Shown here: positions 35,746 through 44,830 of the stretch, one piece after another
How positions within the stretch are numbered: position 1 is the stretch's first letter
Layout of the letters: each line of letters opens with the position of its first letter
From: AG-12 sp035531535
GTDB lineage: Bacteria; Chloroflexota; Dormibacteria; Aeolococcales; Bog-877
NCBI GenBank assembly: GCA_035531535.1
Contig: DATKSV010000120.1
Span: 61,704-125,703, forward strand
DNA: 64,000 bases
Direction: 5' to 3'
Position numbers and translations under genes: made by a program
Notes under the pieces: generated by a model
The model's database searches: none
Seen by the model: only the letters and a program-made list of their open reading frames with translations
What the model was told of the DNA's origin: nothing

Positions 35746-37203
35746 ATGATCGAAGAAAACACCTCGGCGGCGGGTGCCCCAGGCAATCCCAAGGCGCGCG
35801 CCAAGCACGATCGCACTCCACCTGCCGCTCTGCTTGAGTTCATGACCACCGGCTGGGAGCAGCCTGAGCGACCCGAGGTGTCACCCATCTCGGGCGTGGA
35901 CCTCTACCAGGCGCGAAGGCAGGCGGTCTCGGAGCGATTCCCGGGAATGCTGGTGGTGGTGCCCAGTGGAGTCGGGCAGACCCGGGCCAACGACACCGAG
36001 TATCGGTTCCGTCCGTCCACCGACTTCCTGTATCTGGTCGGCGAGGGAGAGCCTGATGAGGTTCTGGTGCTGGAGCCGCTCCCCGACGGCGGGCACGTCG
36101 CCCGGCTGTATGCGGAGCCTGAGGCCGACTTCAGCCACTCTGAGTTCTTCACCGACCGGGTCAAGGGGATTTTCTGGGTTGGCCCCAGGCGCGGCCTGGC
36201 CGCCACCTCGACCCGCTTCGGGCTCGAGGCCCGCCGGGTGGCCGAGCTCAAGAGCACACTCCAGGCTCACGACCAGGGCTTGGTGCTGCGAGGCGTCGAC
36301 CCCCGGGTCGACGCCTTGGCCCAAGACCTGGCCGGCCCGGACCAGGAGCTCCAGACCCATCTGTCAGAGATGCGCCTGATCAAAGACGATCTGGAAGTGG
36401 ACCTCCTCCAAGACGCGGTCGACCTGACCCGGCTCGCGTTTGAGGACGTGGTCAGCGTCCTGCCCGAGGCCAAGACCGAGCGCGATGTTGAGGTAGCCTT
36501 CTTCCGGCGCGCCCGCAGCCAGGGCAACGACACCGGGTACCTGACCATCGCCGCCGCCGGCAGCCACGCCACGATCCTGCACTGGAGCCACAACACGGGG
36601 CAGGTCCGTCCTGGCGAACTGCTACTCCTGGATGCGGGAGTGGAGAGCAACCGCTACTACACCGCCGACGTCACCCGCACGCTGCCCATCAGCGGCCACT
36701 TCACCACCCCTCAGCGCCGGGTCTACGAACTGGTCTGGCGGGCGCAGCAGGCCGGCTTCGCGGCGGTTCGGCCGGGAGAGGATTTCCTGGCCCCCAACCG
36801 GGCCGCCCAGGCCGTCCTGGCCAGAGGGCTGGAGGAGATGGGCATCCTGCCGGTGTCCGCTGAGGAGTCGCTGCGGCCAGAGAGTCAGTTGCACCAGCGC
36901 TACACCCTGCACGGGGTCAGCCACATGCTGGGCCTGGACGTGCACGACTGCGCCCACTCTCGCCAGGAGAACTACACGGAGGGTCGGCTCGAGCCCGGCA
37001 TGGTCTTAACCGTGGAGCCGGGGCTCTACTTCCAGCCCAACGACGGCACGGTCCCTGCCGAGCTGCGCGGAATTGGGGTCCGGATCGAGGACGACGTGGT
37101 CGTCACGAAGGACGGCTGCCGGGTACTCAGCGCAGGCCTGCCGTCGCATCCCGACCAGGTCGAGGCCTGGATGGCCGAGATCTGGGCGGGTCGGAGGCGC
37201 TGA
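35746..37203 (+). CDS. pepP: Xaa-Pro aminopeptidase (M24 family)
   Basis: A 485-residue cytosolic M24B metallopeptidase that removes N-terminal residues before proline. The N-terminal domain (about 55-215) resembles aminopeptidase P. The C-terminal pita-bread fold keeps all five metal ligands: LLLLDAGVE and YTADVTRT (two Asp), HGVSHMLGLDVHD (His), LTVEPGLY (Glu) and GVRIEDDV (Glu). The start has TACGAT 6 nt upstream and looks leaderless. It converges on the DUF2017/clpS pair. Confidence 0.93.
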   Translation: MIEENTSAAGAPGNPKARAKHDRTPPAALLEFMTTGWEQPERPEVSPISGVDLYQARRQAVSERFPGMLVVVPSGVGQTRANDTEYRFRPSTDFLYLVGEGEPDEVLVLEPLPDGGHVARLYAEPEADFSHSEFFTDRVKGIFWVGPRRGLAATSTRFGLEARRVAELKSTLQAHDQGLVLRGVDPRVDALAQDLAGPDQELQTHLSEMRLIKDDLEVDLLQDAVDLTRLAFEDVVSVLPEAKTERDVEVAFFRRARSQGNDTGYLTIAAAGSHATILHWSHNTGQVRPGELLLLDAGVESNRYYTADVTRTLPISGHFTTPQRRVYELVWRAQQAGFAAVRPGEDFLAPNRAAQAVLARGLEEMGILPVSAEESLRPESQLHQRYTLHGVSHMLGLDVHDCAHSRQENYTEGRLEPGMVLTVEPGLYFQPNDGTVPAELRGIGVRIEDDVVVTKDGCRVLSAGLPSHPDQVEAWMAEIWAGRRR

Positions 37204-37436
37204 GCCGACAGTGGCGTCGGGCACGATGCGCCCGGCCCCAACAGATGTGGGCGGGCTGCCAACCAGGGAGCGTCCCCGCGGCGTAACTCACATGAACTGC
37301 TTCCGGAGCGGCGAGGTTTCGGCGGACTGCAAAGCCAGGGTCGCGGTCGCACGTGGCGTTATCTGGTCGTGATCAGCTCGCCGAGGGCCCGGGCAGCCGT
37401 CGAGGGCAGCGGGTGGAGCCGGCCCTGGGACCAGGT

Positions 37437-37886
37437 TCAGCCGCTCGCCAGGGCCTCGACCAACTCCTCCTGAACCCAGCTCAGCAGGTGCAGCGTGGCC
37501 AGCGGCGGGCGGCGGTGCTCACGGGGGCTGTACTTCTCCTCCCAACCGTCCTCCTCGATGCCCAAACGCTCGGCGAGCGCGAGCCGGAGGAAGTTGAGCG
37601 ATCGCAGCCATCTCCAAGTCTGCTCAACATCCAGACGGATCGGCACGTCCGCCTCCAGGGCGGATCTGACCACGGCCAGGTCATCGGCCCTGGCCTGCTC
37701 CAGGTCCGAGCCCACCAGGCGCTGGAACTCCTCCTCCTCGGCGTCGTCCTCGTAGGCCCTGGAGTTGGTCCAGCGGGATTCCTCCAGCATCGGCTCGAGC
37801 CGCTCCAGGATTTTGGCCAGCGCCTGGCGCTCCCGCCGCCCCACGCGAACCTCGATCAGCTCGCCGCTGCGCCGTATCTCAGCCAA
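37437..37886 (-). CDS. DUF2017 family protein
   Basis: A 149-residue, acidic, mostly helical protein of the DUF2017 family, typically encoded right after clpS in actinobacteria and relatives. Signs are the EVRVGRRERQALAKILERLEPML opening, the YEDDAEEEEFQRLVGSDL middle, and DVEQTWRWLRSLNFLRLALAERLG near the end. Function is unknown; pairing with clpS suggests a role in Clp-dependent proteolysis (inference). It starts at TTG 37886, 2 bp after the clpS stop, so it is probably translationally coupled. It converges on pepP. Confidence 0.85.
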   Translation of the reverse strand: MAEIRRSGELIEVRVGRRERQALAKILERLEPMLEESRWTNSRAYEDDAEEEEFQRLVGSDLEQARADDLAVVRSALEADVPIRLDVEQTWRWLRSLNFLRLALAERLGIEEDGWEEKYSPREHRRPPLATLHLLSWVQEELVEALASG

Positions 37887-37888
37887 GC

Positions 37889-38185
37889 TCAGTCGCGGGC
37901 CAAGGTGGCCTGGAGCCCATGCGCGTGGAGCTGGGCAACGGTGACCTCCGCTCGCTCCCTGGCCTCGGTGGCCACCACGGCGCTGCCCTCGTTGTGGACC
38001 TTGAGCATCAGCTGGGTCGCGGTCTCCAGGTCATAGCCGAAGAGGCGGCGCAGCACGAAGACCACATAGCTCATCAGGGTGACCGGATCGTTCCAGACGA
38101 TCACCCGCCAGGGATGGTCACGATGCTGCTCGGTCTGATCTGAGGTACCGGTGCCCTGTGCCGCCAGCTCCTCGATGGCACTCAC
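37889..38185 (-). CDS. clpS: ATP-dependent Clp protease adaptor ClpS
   Basis: A 98-residue adaptor that delivers N-degron substrates to ClpA/ClpC. ClpS hallmarks are WRVIVWNDPVTLMSYVVFVL (the N-end-binding Asp-Pro pocket), LMLKVHNEGSAVV with the conserved His, and the ATEARERAEVTVAQLHAHGL end. GTG 38185 is chosen because the family begins here and TAGGGT is 8 nt upstream; the frame continues upstream without support. It is divergent from a cupredoxin lipoprotein gene and followed by DUF2017. Confidence 0.93.
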   Translation of the reverse strand: MSAIEELAAQGTGTSDQTEQHRDHPWRVIVWNDPVTLMSYVVFVLRRLFGYDLETATQLMLKVHNEGSAVVATEARERAEVTVAQLHAHGLQATLARD

Positions 38186-38193
38186 GACCCAAT

Positions 38194-38199
38194 ACCCTA
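38194..38199 (-). promoter_or_regulatory. -10-like TAGGGT of clpS
   Basis: TAGGGT 8 nt before GTG 38185 on the minus strand, in the 93-bp divergent gap with the cupredoxin gene. Confidence 0.4.
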
Positions 38200-38264
38200 G
38201 CGCGACGGCGGCCAGGGTGTGCCCGGAGCAGAGCGATGGTCGCCATCCGGCCAGGGCGATCCGG

Positions 38265-38270
38265 TAACCT
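38265..38270 (+). promoter_or_regulatory. -10-like TAACCT of the sulfocyanin-like gene
   Basis: TAACCT 8 nt before GTG 38279, which is the first possible start in its frame (an in-frame TGA lies immediately upstream at 38276). Confidence 0.45.
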
Positions 38271-38278
38271 GAGTTTGA

Positions 38279-39190
38279 GTGGATCCGGCGGTGACTCGCG
38301 TTGGAGGTGGTCGCTTCGTGTTCAGCCCCAGCTGGCGACTTCTTGGTGGGAGCGCAGGCGCGCTCGTGATGGCAGCCCTGGTGGCCGGCTGTGGCGGAGG
38401 GGTCCGCAACTCCCCAGCTGAGGGCGTCGGCTGCTCCGTGACCGTCCAGATCCCGGCCACTGGGTCCGCGCCGCTGGGAACGGTAACCGCCCACTACCTC
38501 GGCCAGACCAGGCTGCTCACCCGCAACACCACGACCATTCAACTGGGCTGCGGCCAGCAGGCCACCCTCTCGGCCACCGCGGCGGATCCCGGCAGCCACC
38601 CCTTCACCCACTGGGACGTAGCTGGCACCAAGTCGGCCGCCAGCCGTGTGACCGTGGTCGCCGACGGCCTGATCACCGCCCAGCCCTCCTTTTACGTCGC
38701 GGTCAAGCCCAGCCCGGTCGCCAAGCCCTCGCCCACAGCCAAGCCGAGTGCGCAGCCCAGCGCCACGGCGAGCACGGTGGCGCTGGACCAGTGGCTCACC
38801 TACGACTCCGCCACCAAGACCGCGACCCTCAAGCTGGAGGCCGGTTACGGTCAGGTCAACCACACCTTGAGCTTCGACGGTGAGTACAACGGCGCCCTCG
38901 ATGTCACAGTCCCGGTGGGCTGGACCGTGGTCGTCAACTTCAGCAATGTCGACACCATCAACCACTCGGCGGCGGTGGTGACGGCCACCGGCACGACCCC
39001 GGTCTTCGCGGGGGCGAGCATTGCCAATCCCGAGGTCGGACTGCCGCCCGGCTCCCATGCCAGCTTCAGCTTCGTGGCCAGCCAAAAGGGCAACTATCGG
39101 ATCGCTTGCCTGGTCCCCGGGCACGAGGACGCCGGGATGTGGGCCACCTTCGATGTGACCACCGGCGGTCTTCCCACAATCCACCTTTGA
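38279..39190 (+). CDS. sulfocyanin-like cupredoxin lipoprotein
   Basis: A 303-residue extracellular lipoprotein: a hydrophobic segment with lipobox (LVAGC, Cys38), a beta-rich region to about 140, a Pro/Lys/Ser repeat linker (about 142-162) and a C-terminal sulfocyanin-like cupredoxin domain. Type-1 copper ligands are visible: His in DTINHSAAV, then Cys, His and Met in IACLVPGHEDAGMWATF. Sulfocyanins and related blue copper proteins carry electrons in respiratory chains. The N-terminal beta region has no clear family. The start is GTG 38279. It is followed 1 bp later by a quinone oxidoreductase gene. Confidence 0.85.
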   Translation: MDPAVTRVGGGRFVFSPSWRLLGGSAGALVMAALVAGCGGGVRNSPAEGVGCSVTVQIPATGSAPLGTVTAHYLGQTRLLTRNTTTIQLGCGQQATLSATAADPGSHPFTHWDVAGTKSAASRVTVVADGLITAQPSFYVAVKPSPVAKPSPTAKPSAQPSATASTVALDQWLTYDSATKTATLKLEAGYGQVNHTLSFDGEYNGALDVTVPVGWTVVVNFSNVDTINHSAAVVTATGTTPVFAGASIANPEVGLPPGSHASFSFVASQKGNYRIACLVPGHEDAGMWATFDVTTGGLPTIHL

Positions 39191-39191
39191 G

Positions 39192-40193
39192 ATGCCAGCC
39201 CAGGTGACCCCGCCGGCGGCCAGCATGCGAGCGGCCCGGGTCACGCAACTGGGTGAGCCTCCGGTCGTCAGGGACGTGCCTAGGCCCGTCGCGCATTCCC
39301 ATCAGGCCCTAATCCAGGTGACCGCCGCGGCGCTCAATCCGGTCACTCTCGCGACCGCCTCCGGTGTCTTCTACGGCGGCCACCCTCAGATCCCCTACAT
39401 CCCGGGCACCGAGGGCGCCGGAATCGTGGTCCAGGGCACCAGCCTGGCACCGGGCACGAGGGTGCGCTTCGAGGCATCGGAGCAGGTGGGCGGAGCACTG
39501 GCCGAGTTCTGCGCGGCCTCGGAGGCGGAGTGCGTGGATCTGCCAGCCGGCCTCGGCGACGACCTGGCCGCCGGCCTGGGGGTGGCCGGCCTGGCGGCCT
39601 GGCTGGCGCTTCGAGACGCGGTGCAGCTGCAGCCCCGGGAGCGGGTCTTGATCCTGGGAGCGACCGGGGCGGTGGGTCAGATCGCCATCCAGTCGGCTCG
39701 GATCATGGGCGCGGGCCGGGTGGTGGCGGCGGGACGGGATCGCCAGGCTCTGGAGCACTGCCTGACCCTGGGTGCGGACGCGATCGTCGCCATGACCGAT
39801 GCCCAGACCGACCAGGAGCTGGCGCTAGCCTTCACCGAGGCTGCTCAAGGTCCCCTTGAGGTCGTCTTCGACCCGGTTTTCGGACTCCCGAGCCGGGCCG
39901 CTAGCCAAGCCTGCGGGCTTCGCGCCCGTCTGGTCAACCTCGGCCAGAGTGCCGGCGCCGAGGCCACCTACCGCTCCCGCGACATCCGGGGCAAACTCCT
40001 GACCATCGTCGGCCACTCCAACCGGGCGGTCGCCGCAGAGGTCAGGAACGCCGCCTTCCGGGAGCTGGCCGAGCACGCCGCCAGCGGCCGGATCCAGCTG
40101 GGCGTCGAGGCGTTCCCACTGACGGAGGTTGCCCTCGCCTGGGCCCGGCAGCAGCAGTCACCCCACGGCAAGGTGGTGGTCAAGCCCCGCTGA
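39192..40193 (+). CDS. zinc-independent quinone oxidoreductase/MDR-family dehydrogenase
   Basis: A 333-residue medium-chain reductase with the N-terminal GroES-like domain (PYIPGTEGAGIVVQG) and the NADPH Rossmann motif LILGATGAVGQIAIQSARIMG (about 155-175). It lacks the Cys/His zinc ligands of alcohol dehydrogenases, placing it among quinone reductase-like proteins that reduce quinones or enones. The C-terminus (TEVALAWARQQQSPHGKVVVK) is typical. It starts at ATG 39192, one base after the sulfocyanin stop; Met12 is an alternative. It may share a message with the copper protein, so an electron-transfer context is possible but unproven. Confidence 0.85.
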   Translation: MPAQVTPPAASMRAARVTQLGEPPVVRDVPRPVAHSHQALIQVTAAALNPVTLATASGVFYGGHPQIPYIPGTEGAGIVVQGTSLAPGTRVRFEASEQVGGALAEFCAASEAECVDLPAGLGDDLAAGLGVAGLAAWLALRDAVQLQPRERVLILGATGAVGQIAIQSARIMGAGRVVAAGRDRQALEHCLTLGADAIVAMTDAQTDQELALAFTEAAQGPLEVVFDPVFGLPSRAASQACGLRARLVNLGQSAGAEATYRSRDIRGKLLTIVGHSNRAVAAEVRNAAFRELAEHAASGRIQLGVEAFPLTEVALAWARQQQSPHGKVVVKPR

Positions 40194-40284
40194 CCGAGCC
40201 CCAGGGACTGAGAATCCGTCTTGGCCATCCCGGAGCTGGCGGGGACCCAGCCACGGAGCACTTTGGAGGTCCCGATCGGAGCTG

Positions 40285-40983
40285 ATGAACCCACCTGAGA
40301 TCCTTCCAACCCGGGTCCGGGAGGGCCTCGCACCCGGAATCAACTATCTCATCGAGGGAGAGTTGGTGCCGATCCTTCACTGCAGCCTGGACGGATCGAT
40401 GCCGGTCTACTTCGAGCACCATGTGGTGCTCTGGAAGGAGCCCCAGCTGGCGATCAAGCTGCGAGCGGTCAAGGGCGCCGTGCGCCGTCTGGTTTCGGGG
40501 CGGCAGGTCTTCCTGACCGAGGCCAGCGGCCGCGGACAGATCGCTTTCTCAAGGGACGCCCCTGGCCAGGTGTTCCCTCTGGAGCTGCCCCGAGGCGCCT
40601 CGATCTTGGTTAGGGAGCACCAGTTCCTGGCCGCCACCGGGTCCACCAGATACAGCGCCTCCCGGCTGCCCGGCATCACCAACAATCTCTTCGGGGACAA
40701 CGGCTTCTGGGTGGATCGGTTCGAGGCCAGGGATGGCGACGGAGTGGTCTGGCTGCACGGCTACGGCAACGTCTTCGAGAAGCAGTTGGAAGCAGGCGAG
40801 GAGATAGACGTGGAGCCGGGCGCCTGGGTCTACATGGACCCCGAGGTGCGCATGCGCCCCACCGTCTACGGGCTGCGAACTGGGCTCTTCGCCGGAGTCG
40901 GCCAGCTTATCTTCAACCGCTTTCGGGGCCCCGGGCGAGTCGGGATCCAGAGCATGTACGTGCACCTGCCGACGGCGGACTGA
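40285..40983 (+). CDS. AIM24 family protein
   Basis: A 232-residue protein of the AIM24/TIGR00266 family, a duplicated beta-sandwich fold of unclear function (mitochondrial AIM24 shapes cristae). Motifs include AFSRDAPGQVFPLEL, LVREHQFLAATGS, VWLHGYGNV and EPGAWVYMDPEVRM, and a G-rich AGVGQLIFNRFRGPGRVG end. ATG 40285 has a short GGAG 4 nt upstream. A run-on frame upstream is unlikely to be coding. It is a single gene between the quinone reductase and the acyl-CoA synthetase. Confidence 0.85.
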   Translation: MNPPEILPTRVREGLAPGINYLIEGELVPILHCSLDGSMPVYFEHHVVLWKEPQLAIKLRAVKGAVRRLVSGRQVFLTEASGRGQIAFSRDAPGQVFPLELPRGASILVREHQFLAATGSTRYSASRLPGITNNLFGDNGFWVDRFEARDGDGVVWLHGYGNVFEKQLEAGEEIDVEPGAWVYMDPEVRMRPTVYGLRTGLFAGVGQLIFNRFRGPGRVGIQSMYVHLPTAD

Positions 40984-41013
40984 CGCCGCCCAGGTCGCGT
41001 CCGTGGGCCCGGA

Positions 41014-41238
41014 TCAGCCGAGAAAGTTTTCAGGCGGCAGAGCGCAACCGACGGTCTCGGAGTCGCATTCGGTGCAAGTCTGCTGTTCGGATGAGGGTGC
41101 CACCGGCCAAGCCCGCAGGAGCAGTGCCATCATCTCCTGCCATTCAGTTTCCTGACCCGGAACTCTGGGCTCCGGAACTGCTTCGCCCGGTACAGACCTC
41201 TCCGCAATCCGATCCATCAGGAGCATCTCTGCCGCCAT
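41014..41238 (-). CDS. small hypothetical protein with clustered cysteines
   Basis: A 74-residue frame beginning at ATG 41238 (the same frame is open to 41310). It has a helical, charged N-terminal part and a C-terminal cysteine cluster CTECDSETVGC, possibly metal-binding. Codon use looks natural for the region. It lies alone in a 455-bp gap on the strand opposite its neighbours. No family recognised. Confidence 0.4.
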   Translation of the reverse strand: MAAEMLLMDRIAERSVPGEAVPEPRVPGQETEWQEMMALLLRAWPVAPSSEQQTCTECDSETVGCALPPENFLG

Positions 41239-41439
41239 GCCCCCTATGGTGACCTGCCGGGGCGCGCCACGGCAGCGTGTTAGCACGGCCTCGGGGATGC
41301 GTGGAAACACCCGGACCCGAGCCCTGCGACCAGCCGGGCCGCCGGACTCGATCCGGTTTGCCGAAGTCTGGTAATCGACCGGTGGAGCGCGGGTGAAATC
41401 ACCGGAGCCGCGGCCGGCGGGAAGCTGCTACACCTGAGA

Positions 41440-44157
41440 GTGATGACTCAAGCCAGCCTCCAAGAGAGCGACGTCGTATTGCGCGACGGCTCGACTTTGC
41501 ACCTGCGCCCGGTGCTGAGCGACGACACCTCCCTGATCCGCCGGCTCTTGGAGGAGCTCTCGGATTCGTCGCGGGCCACCCGCTTCTTCTCGGCAGCTAT
41601 CGACCTGGACCGCACCGCCGAGCTCTTGGCCCAGGTCGACGGCGAGCACTCCTTCGGGCTGCTGGCACTGCAGGGGAGCCCGCCGATCCCGGTGGCCCAC
41701 GGCCTGTGCGTGCGCAGTGGGCCGGGCCGGGCTGAGGTGGCGTTCACGGTCGCGGACAGATTCCAGGGCATGGGGATTGCTTCGATCCTCCTGGGCCAGA
41801 TGGCGACCGCCGCCAGCGAGCTGGGGATCGCCATGTTCGAGGCCACAGTGCTCCCTGAGAACTCAGCGATGCTCGACGTCTTCGCCAACAGCGGGTTCTC
41901 CGTCCACACCACCTCCGAGCCGGGCACTGTCACCGTCGAGTTCCCTACCGAGATTACCCCCGACGCCATCCGGCGCTTCGAGTACCGCGAGGAGGAGGCG
42001 GCCGCGGCGGCGGTCGGGGCCATCCTGAGCCCCAGCTCGATCGCTGTCATCGGGGCCAACCGACAGCGGGGAACCATCGGCGGCGAGATCTTCCACAACC
42101 TGCTGCTGTCGGAGTTCAACGGGCCGGTCTACCCAGTCAACCCGTCAGCCCCGGTGATCCAGTCAGTGTCGGCCTATCCAGACATCAACTCGATCCCCGG
42201 ACCGGTCGACCTGGCGGTGATCTCGGTGCCGGCTGCGCGGGTGGCGGAGGTCGCCAGCGAGTGCGCGGAGAAAGGGGTCAAGGCGCTAGTCGTGATCTCG
42301 GCCGGATTCTCCGAGGAGGGGCCGGAAGGGAGGTTGCGCCAGGCTGAGCTGACCAGGATCTGCAGCGAGTCGGGGATGCGGCTGGTGGGCCCCAACTGCA
42401 TGGGTGCCATCAACACCTCCGGAGAGGTGCGGATGAACGCCACCTTCGCCCCTGTGATGCCCTGGCCGGGCAAGATCGGATTTCTGTCTCAGAGCGGCGC
42501 CCTGGGGCTGGCGATCATCGAGAGCACCCGCAGCCTGGGCTTGGGCCTGAGCAGCTTCATCTCGGTCGGGAACAAGGCCGACATCAGCGGCAACGACCTG
42601 CTCAGCTACTGGGATCGGGATCCGCGAACCGACCTGATCGCCCTCTATCTGGAATCGTTTGGCAACCCTCGCAAGTTCGCCACGATAGCCGCGCGGGTCG
42701 CCCACAAGAAGCCGATCGTGGCCGTGCGCAGCGGCCGGGGCAAGGCCGGGGCAAGGGCCGCCGCCTCCCACACCGCGTCGTTGGTGGCCACCTCGGACGC
42801 CACCGTTGACGCCCTCTTCCGCCAGACCGGCGTGCTGCGCACAGAGACCCTGTCGGACATGTTCGACCTGCTCTCCCTGCTGGCCACCCAGCCGCTCCCC
42901 AAGGGTTCCCGGGTGGGGATCATCACCAATGCGGGAGGGCCAGCGATCCTCTGCGCCGACGCCTGCGAGGCCAACTCGCTGGAGGTGGTCGAGCTGAGCC
43001 AGGGGACCCGGCGCGCGTTGCGGGCGTTCCTGCCGGCGGAGGCGGCGACTGGGAATCCCGTGGACATGATCGCCAGCGCCAGCGCGGCGGACTACCAGCG
43101 TGCTATCGAAGTGGTCGCGGAGGATCCCGCGGTGGACTCCCTGATCGTCATCTTCACGCCCCCGCTGGTCACCCGGCCCGAGGACGTGGCGGAGGCGATC
43201 CGTAAGGCGGCGGGATCCCTGCCCCGTCCGATTCCGCTCCTGACGGTGTTCATGACCACAGCCGGAGTGCCCGCCCAGCTCAGCTCGGCGACGGTCCAGG
43301 TGCCCTCCTACCCATTCCCGGAGAACCCGGCCAGGGCCCTGGCCGCCGCCTACCGGCTGACCCGGTGGCGGCAGCGGCCGCAGACCACGGAGCCCTCGGA
43401 GGTCTACGGAGACCAGGTTCAGGTGGCGGCCGAGCTCTCAACCTGGCTGCGCCAGGGCGAGCATTGGCTGACGACCTCGGAGACCACTGCGGTCTTGAGC
43501 GCCTACGGCATCCCCGTCCTCAGGACCGAGGAGGCGGCCACTGCTGAGGCGGTGGGCCGTCTGGCCCGGGACCTGGCCCCGCAGGTTGTCCTCAAGGCCA
43601 TGGGGGCGACCATCATCCACAAAACTGAGCTGGGTGCGGTCCGTCTGGGTCTGCGGGGCCAAGAGCAAGTCACCCAGGCAGCCCGCGAGATGGCAGCCCG
43701 ACTTGAAGCCAGCGGACACCCGGTGGAGGGCTTCCTGGTTCAACCTCAGCTGGAGCACGGAGTGGAGCTTCTCGTCGGAGCGGTGCGCGACCCTCAGTTC
43801 GGGACGGTCATCGCCTGCGGGGCTGGCGGCACCGCGGTCGAGTTGCTCCATGACACCGCCATCCGGCTGGCCCCGGTGGGACCGCGCGACGCTCGCGAGA
43901 TGCTGGAGGAGCTCACGACCTATCCTCTCCTGAACGGCTTCCGGGGTGCCCCCAAGCTCGATGTCGACGCCGCTGTCGATGTGCTCTGCCGGCTGGCGAC
44001 GCTCGCCGAACTCCACCCCACGCTGGCGGAGATAGAGTGCAACCCGGTCACCGTCACCCCCAACAGCGTCTTCGTGGTCGACTCCCGGGCACGGCTGGCT
44101 CTGGCCCAGCAGGACCTCCCGGTTGGCGCCAAACGGAGCTCCACCCGGCTGCCCTGA
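41440..44157 (+). CDS. GNAT fused to ADP-forming acyl-CoA synthetase
   Basis: About 905 residues. Residues 10-165 form a GNAT acetyltransferase (VAFTVADRFQGMGIASILLGQ, acetyl-CoA P-loop region). Then come a CoA-binding domain (SSIAVIGANRQRGTIGG), CoA-ligase domains (PGKIGFLSQSGALGLAI; phospho-His near residue 444 in AASHTASLV), and a C-terminal ATP-grasp domain (about 670-895, VVLKAMGATIIHKTELGAVRLG). Such proteins resemble NDP-forming acetyl-CoA synthetases and Pat-type protein acetyltransferases. In PatZ the GNAT is at the C-terminus; here it is N-terminal, an order known in other bacteria. Start GTG 41440 or ATG 41443; TACACC lies 5 nt upstream of the GTG, a weak leaderless signal. Confidence 0.9.
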   Translation: MMTQASLQESDVVLRDGSTLHLRPVLSDDTSLIRRLLEELSDSSRATRFFSAAIDLDRTAELLAQVDGEHSFGLLALQGSPPIPVAHGLCVRSGPGRAEVAFTVADRFQGMGIASILLGQMATAASELGIAMFEATVLPENSAMLDVFANSGFSVHTTSEPGTVTVEFPTEITPDAIRRFEYREEEAAAAAVGAILSPSSIAVIGANRQRGTIGGEIFHNLLLSEFNGPVYPVNPSAPVIQSVSAYPDINSIPGPVDLAVISVPAARVAEVASECAEKGVKALVVISAGFSEEGPEGRLRQAELTRICSESGMRLVGPNCMGAINTSGEVRMNATFAPVMPWPGKIGFLSQSGALGLAIIESTRSLGLGLSSFISVGNKADISGNDLLSYWDRDPRTDLIALYLESFGNPRKFATIAARVAHKKPIVAVRSGRGKAGARAAASHTASLVATSDATVDALFRQTGVLRTETLSDMFDLLSLLATQPLPKGSRVGIITNAGGPAILCADACEANSLEVVELSQGTRRALRAFLPAEAATGNPVDMIASASAADYQRAIEVVAEDPAVDSLIVIFTPPLVTRPEDVAEAIRKAAGSLPRPIPLLTVFMTTAGVPAQLSSATVQVPSYPFPENPARALAAAYRLTRWRQRPQTTEPSEVYGDQVQVAAELSTWLRQGEHWLTTSETTAVLSAYGIPVLRTEEAATAEAVGRLARDLAPQVVLKAMGATIIHKTELGAVRLGLRGQEQVTQAAREMAARLEASGHPVEGFLVQPQLEHGVELLVGAVRDPQFGTVIACGAGGTAVELLHDTAIRLAPVGPRDAREMLEELTTYPLLNGFRGAPKLDVDAAVDVLCRLATLAELHPTLAEIECNPVTVTPNSVFVVDSRARLALAQQDLPVGAKRSSTRLP

Positions 44158-44315
44158 CCGCGAGTCAGGCAAGGGCGAGCCTGGCGAGGTCAGCTGCGAA
44201 TCCGGGACCAAGCCGTGGAACCCACCAGTGGCCTCGACCCGGGTGCTTCGCGATGGGTGTGCGCGGGGCCCGGCCGCGCCGGGCATACCCGGGCGAGGGC
44301 CGACTTGCGCGCCAG

Positions 44316-44535
44316 TTAGGTGGCCCCTGCGTGCCGCCGCGCCTCGAGCATGACCGGCTCCTCCAGGAGGTCGATACCGTCCACCCCGCCCAGGCTCTCC
44401 GAGCGGCAAAACGGACCTGCCTCACCGCGACTCCACCGATGCAGTGCCAAGGGTATCTGCGGCCGTCTTCGCGCCGAGCATGGGAAGGGCCTGGGGCCGG
44501 CGACCGTCGTCGATGCGCAGCGTGGTCTGGTGCAT
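44316..44535 (-). pseudogene. VapB-type antitoxin remnant (frameshifted)
   Basis: Reading leftward from ATG 44535, the frame starts MHQTTLRIDD and continues LPMLGAKTAADTLGTA before a TGA at 44422. In another frame the sequence resumes with VDGIDLLEEPVMLEARR and ends at TAA 44316. The combined pattern (TTLRIDD, LGAKTAADT, DGIDL and VM) follows the common VapB antitoxin layout of about 70-80 residues. At least one frameshift disrupts it, and no PIN toxin follows. It looks like a decayed toxin-antitoxin pair between the acyl-CoA synthetase and the HAD gene. Confidence 0.5.
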
Positions 44536-44830
44536 CAGGTCGGCCTCCGATCCAGCTCAAGGCGAGGTAGCGGCCACGGCTGACGGCATCGACTGCCAGG
44601 CGGACCCGGAGGGCTGGGTGGCCAATCGTGTTGACGCGGCCGCACTACCGCTCTCGACTTCAAGATGGTCGGGCCAACCTGGGAGCGGCTGGAGAGCATC
44701 TCCCAATCGGTGGTTAAGCGGGCGGAGTGCAGGCCAGCAAAGGGCGAGTCACCGCCTCCCTGACGCCCACGGTTCCGACCTCCAGAGGGTGGCCCCCTGC
44801 GCGCTCCCCGCCTGCAGCACCGGCCCAGGC

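Noticed and set aside
44123..44570. Frames covering the vapB remnant on the plus strand
   Set aside because: Arg/Pro-rich and without similarity; the minus-strand VapB signal explains the region better.
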